NCBI GenBank assembly: GCA_900540145.1
Contig: UQEW01000028.1
Span: 1-26,382, forward strand
Direction: 5' to 3'
DNA length: 26,382 nucleotides
DNA from: an uncultured Eubacteriales bacterium
GTDB lineage: Bacteria > Bacillota > Clostridia > Peptostreptococcales > Anaerovoracaceae
Position numbers and translations under genes: made by a program. The notes under the pieces were generated by a model. That model searched no databases and was not told the DNA's origin. It was given only the letters and a program-made list of their open reading frames with translations. Positions 23,536 through 26,382 of the stretch are shown piece after piece. How positions within the stretch are numbered: position 1 is the stretch's first letter; each line of letters starts with the position of its first letter.

Positions 23536-24831
23536 ATGAAACGAGAGATAAAGTTGATAACTCCTGAATTTGTGGAGGATTATCTCACCATATATCTAAA
23601 TGCTTATCCGGCATATAAAGATATCGGGGATTCCGGTCGTGAAAAATACAGGCCAAAAGTGCTTTTTTCTATGGAAAACGATAAGCATATCCACTTTTAT
23701 GGTCTATTTGAAGATGAAACATTGATAGCAACTATGAAACTTATTGATTTTTCCATAAATCTATTTGGGAAAATGCAGCCGGCAACAGGTCTCATGGCCC
23801 TGGGAGTTCATCCCCTTTACAAAAAAAACAAAGCTGCCCTGGAAATGGTGAAATTTTTTGAGGATTATGCCAAATCAAATGGTTCTTCAATAGCAATGCT
23901 GTTGCCGTTTAGAATGGACTTTTATCGAAAAATGGGATACGGTTACGGAACCAAGCTGGATGAATACAGAATTCCTACAGAAGCTCTTCCTAAAGTCGAT
24001 AAAGAAGAAATCAAAAAACTGCGCTTTCTGACATCAAATGATGATATAGAGCAAATGCTCCTCTGTCACTCGGCTTTTGCTGCGAAAAATCATGGCATGG
24101 CTGAAAAATTTGAAGATGAAATACGCAATATTAAAGATGACACTCAAACCAGAAGAATAGGATATTTTGAAGATGGGCGTCTACAAGGTTACGTGGCATA
24201 CTCTCTTATATGTGAGAGTGATGTAAATTACACTATCAACAGAATGGAAGTCAATGAACTGGTATACATGGATGGTAGGATACTCCTTTGTCTTCTGGGA
24301 TATTTAAGAAATCAAAGTGATTTAGCTCAGACAACAGTTCTGCGCACAGGAGAACCGGATTTTTATCATCTTCTTCCGTCTGCTCAGGACACTTCAGGTA
24401 ATTATATAGACTTTGGTTTTCTCCAAACCAATATTTCAGCTATAGGTACCATGTACAAAATAGTATCTCCGGCTGATTTTATAGAAGTAACAAGTTACAG
24501 AAAATTTCCTGCAATCAGCCTGACAGTACGTTTTTCATATGAAGATGAGCTTAATCATAAAACTCAAAAACTGACTGTAAACTTCAGTAACGAAGGCTGG
24601 CATAAGCTTGATGAAGCTGATTCCATCATGCCGGATGCAGAAGTCCATTGCACCCTTTCAGATCTTTCCGCATTGTTTATGGGAAGCTGCGGTTTTTCAT
24701 CTCTTGTCAGACTTGGCGCTGTCACTTTTGATGTATCTCCACGCAGTTCCCTGAAAAAAAGTGATTGTCAAGACTTGCTCGACAGACTTTTCTATTGCAG
24801 CCAAAAACCATGGACTAATACTGATTATTAA
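23536..24831 (+). CDS. Eis-like GNAT N-acetyltransferase with SCP2-type C-terminus
   Basis: This protein has 431 residues, close to the Eis family. The first GNAT domain (1-150) has the acetyl-CoA loop region ALGVHPLYKKNKAALEM (88-104) and the C-terminal GNAT motif MDFYRKMGYG with Y130. By position Y130 matches the general-acid tyrosine of Eis. A second GNAT-like domain covers about 160-300. The last 110 residues resemble the sterol-carrier-type domain of Eis, with VRFSYEDELNHKTQKLTVNF and LSALFMGSCGFSSLVRLGAV. Eis enzymes acetylate amines on aminoglycosides, peptides or proteins. The true substrate here is unknown, and resistance should not be assumed. The start follows AAGGAGG by eight bases; an upstream TTG at 23518 includes that site and is rejected. 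Confidence 0.87.
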   Translation: MKREIKLITPEFVEDYLTIYLNAYPAYKDIGDSGREKYRPKVLFSMENDKHIHFYGLFEDETLIATMKLIDFSINLFGKMQPATGLMALGVHPLYKKNKAALEMVKFFEDYAKSNGSSIAMLLPFRMDFYRKMGYGYGTKLDEYRIPTEALPKVDKEEIKKLRFLTSNDDIEQMLLCHSAFAAKNHGMAEKFEDEIRNIKDDTQTRRIGYFEDGRLQGYVAYSLICESDVNYTINRMEVNELVYMDGRILLCLLGYLRNQSDLAQTTVLRTGEPDFYHLLPSAQDTSGNYIDFGFLQTNISAIGTMYKIVSPADFIEVTSYRKFPAISLTVRFSYEDELNHKTQKLTVNFSNEGWHKLDEADSIMPDAEVHCTLSDLSALFMGSCGFSSLVRLGAVTFDVSPRSSLKKSDCQDLLDRLFYCSQKPWTNTDY

Positions 24832-24879
24832 AAATAAAAATTATAAATATATTTCAAGAAAGCATATCAAGGTGAAGTC

Positions 24880-26238
24880 ATGACGTTAAATTTTAGAGAA
24901 TCCTGCCTTACTCTTTTAGGTATTTCAGTAATAATGGTAGTAGGATTATTTGTAGTAGAAATGCCTATAGCTGTAATTTTAATCGCCGAATCTATATTTG
25001 TCGGTGTCATTGCCCTCTTAAGAAAAATACCATACAGCGAGCTGCAGGAAAGCATGGTTTCTTCTGTAACTTCTTTCATAACCCCAATCCTCATGCTGCT
25101 TTTAATAGGTGCCCTGGTAGCAAGCTGGATAATCGGCGGAACAGTCCCTACACTTATTTATATCGGTATAAAAATAATTGATGCACGATTCGTAGTCATA
25201 ATCACATTTATAATGTGCTCGATCATGAGTATGCTGATAGGCACATCTTGGGGCGTTATATCTACGTTGGGAGTTGCATTCGCCGGTATCGCCAGCGGTC
25301 TTGGTATAGATCCTTCCTATACGGTAAGCGCTGTAGTTGCAGGGGCTTTTGTCGGTGATAAAATGTCACCTATGTCCAGTTCCCTTGCCCTGGCAGGCGA
25401 GTTAACTTCTGTCCAGCCTATTCAGGGAATAAAAGCTACGCTGTATTCCAACATACCTGCAATTGTCATATCGATAGTACTTTATATCTATCTGGGTATT
25501 GTCACAGCTCCCGGCGGAGATTTACATACACAGGAAACTGATCAGCTTTTAAATGCTTTAGCAGACGAATTTAATCTGGGAGTTCTTACCCTAATTGCTC
25601 CGGTGCTCCTTATTTTTTTCATGGTAATAAAGGTGCCTACAATTCCTACTTTTGTGCTTGGAATTATCGCCGGTGTTTTGGAGTCCCTCCTCATTCAGGG
25701 AAACAATCTTACTGAAATAACCGAAGGGTTGATGAGCGGTTACAACTTAGCAGAAAATGAAGCAGTCAACGAATTGCTTCATTACGGAGGTGTCAACAGC
25801 ATGGCATCTATCCTCATTCTTCTTCTGTTTGCTGCCTGCTTCGGTGGTATAATCAAACGCCTTGGAATAATAACATGCTTATTGGAAAGAGTATTTCGTA
25901 ATTCCCGCTCCAGTGGAAGCATTGTAACCGGAGCCGTAATATTGCACTCTATCTGTTTTATAGTTACCGGTAATTATTACGCAATTAACTCCATTTTAGC
26001 TCCGCCTTTAAATGATGTATTTGATAAAAGTAATGTACCAAGGTCAAAACTTACTGCAGTATTGCTCAATGCCGGTACCGGCATTTCTCCTATAATACCG
26101 TGGTCTGCAACTGCAATATTCGTTACCAACACTCTCGGAATGGATAGTACGGCATACTGCATATATGCTCCTGTGTTATGGTTGCCTATCATACTGCAGC
26201 CGCTCTTTGCTTATATGGGGAAAAAAGAAACAAAATAA
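24880..26238 (+). CDS. NhaC-family Na+/H+ antiporter
   Basis: This is a polytopic membrane protein of 452 residues with about eleven hydrophobic segments. It has the family pattern MLIGTSWGVISTLGVAFAGI and the conserved GAFVGDKMSPMSSSLALAGE in the middle. A later pair of re-entrant segments appears near GTGISPIIPWSATAIFVTNT. Members exchange sodium for protons, and some swap organic acids such as malate and lactate, so the exact substrate is open. It follows the Eis-like gene by 48 bases, with AAGGTGAAG before ATG and no promoter or terminator between, so the two are probably co-transcribed. It ends before a GC hairpin. Confidence 0.88.
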   Translation: MTLNFRESCLTLLGISVIMVVGLFVVEMPIAVILIAESIFVGVIALLRKIPYSELQESMVSSVTSFITPILMLLLIGALVASWIIGGTVPTLIYIGIKIIDARFVVIITFIMCSIMSMLIGTSWGVISTLGVAFAGIASGLGIDPSYTVSAVVAGAFVGDKMSPMSSSLALAGELTSVQPIQGIKATLYSNIPAIVISIVLYIYLGIVTAPGGDLHTQETDQLLNALADEFNLGVLTLIAPVLLIFFMVIKVPTIPTFVLGIIAGVLESLLIQGNNLTEITEGLMSGYNLAENEAVNELLHYGGVNSMASILILLLFAACFGGIIKRLGIITCLLERVFRNSRSSGSIVTGAVILHSICFIVTGNYYAINSILAPPLNDVFDKSNVPRSKLTAVLLNAGTGISPIIPWSATAIFVTNTLGMDSTAYCIYAPVLWLPIILQPLFAYMGKKETK

Positions 26239-26250
26239 AGTATGAATAAA

Positions 26251-26267
26251 GGCCGGCATAGCCGGCC
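26251..26267 (+). terminator. GC hairpin after the antiporter gene
   Basis: GGCCGGC and GCCGGCC form a perfect 7-bp stem with a three-base loop, 12 bases after the stop. No T-run follows, so termination would be atypical and transcript-end protection is an alternative. The rest of the window to 26382 shows no gene. It ends in an AT-rich stretch, with GCTGACAAAAA at 26345 and TTTTTACATC at the very edge. Confidence 0.4.
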
Positions 26268-26382
26268 GTCAGACTGTAGACAAACCCCAGCCGTCAGTAT
26301 GCCCAGAGCATGCGTGATTATTTGATTCGGTGTGCGCAATGAGCTGCTGACAAAAAATCAAATTTTTTTAAATTTTTACATC

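Overview
The window looks like a piece of a moderately AT-rich Bacillota chromosome, most likely class Clostridia. The evidence is a Gram-positive-type PolC replicase, the pyrH-frr-uppS-cdsA-dxr-rseP-ispG-polC gene order, a YdbS/YdbT pair, strong GGAGG ribosome binding sites throughout, and an NCS1/M20/PucR nutrient locus typical of amino-acid or N-heterocycle users. The family cannot be fixed from sequence alone. No rRNA, tRNA, CRISPR array, transposase or phage gene was seen.

Region 1 (1-6803) is a nutrient locus. Three minus-strand genes form a tight operon: an NCS1 nucleobase-type permease, a PepV-like M20 metallopeptidase and a GATE-domain membrane protein. Divergent from them is a protein of the NicX/M29 fold that keeps a His-His-x-Asp metal triad. 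It is followed by a bidirectional terminator and a convergent PucR-type regulator. The divergent intergenic space holds two near-identical 15-bp dyads 31 bp apart. Each is centred 35 bp from the last base of one of two outward-facing -10 boxes, a symmetric activator layout. This is the best candidate for an undescribed pathway, probably uptake and breakdown of a nitrogen heterocycle.

Region 2 (6908-18329) is the housekeeping operon on the minus strand, from an extended -10 promoter ahead of pyrH to polC. It covers UMP kinase, ribosome recycling, the undecaprenyl-PP and MEP isoprenoid steps, CDP-diacylglycerol synthesis, site-2 protease and replicase. It has two oddities. PolC is about 160 residues short because the DnaQ-like proofreading exonuclease, normally inserted in the PHP domain, is absent, while all nine PHP metal-ligand positions are present. 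Between uppS and cdsA sits an insertion of about 1.1 kb, made of a 27-bp tandem repeat with a small repetitive ORF, a very AT-rich spacer and a PD-(D/E)XK-like protein.

Region 3 (18391-23386) is also on the minus strand. It runs trmO, a YdbS/YdbT-type bacterial PH-domain membrane pair, ridA (translationally coupled) and then a homodimeric ABC exporter.

Region 4 (23475-26382) is a plus-strand pair, an Eis-like N-acetyltransferase and an NhaC-family antiporter. They are driven by a clear TTGACA/TAATAT promoter and followed by a GC-rich hairpin. The right edge ends in an AT-rich motif resembling the spacer of Region 2.
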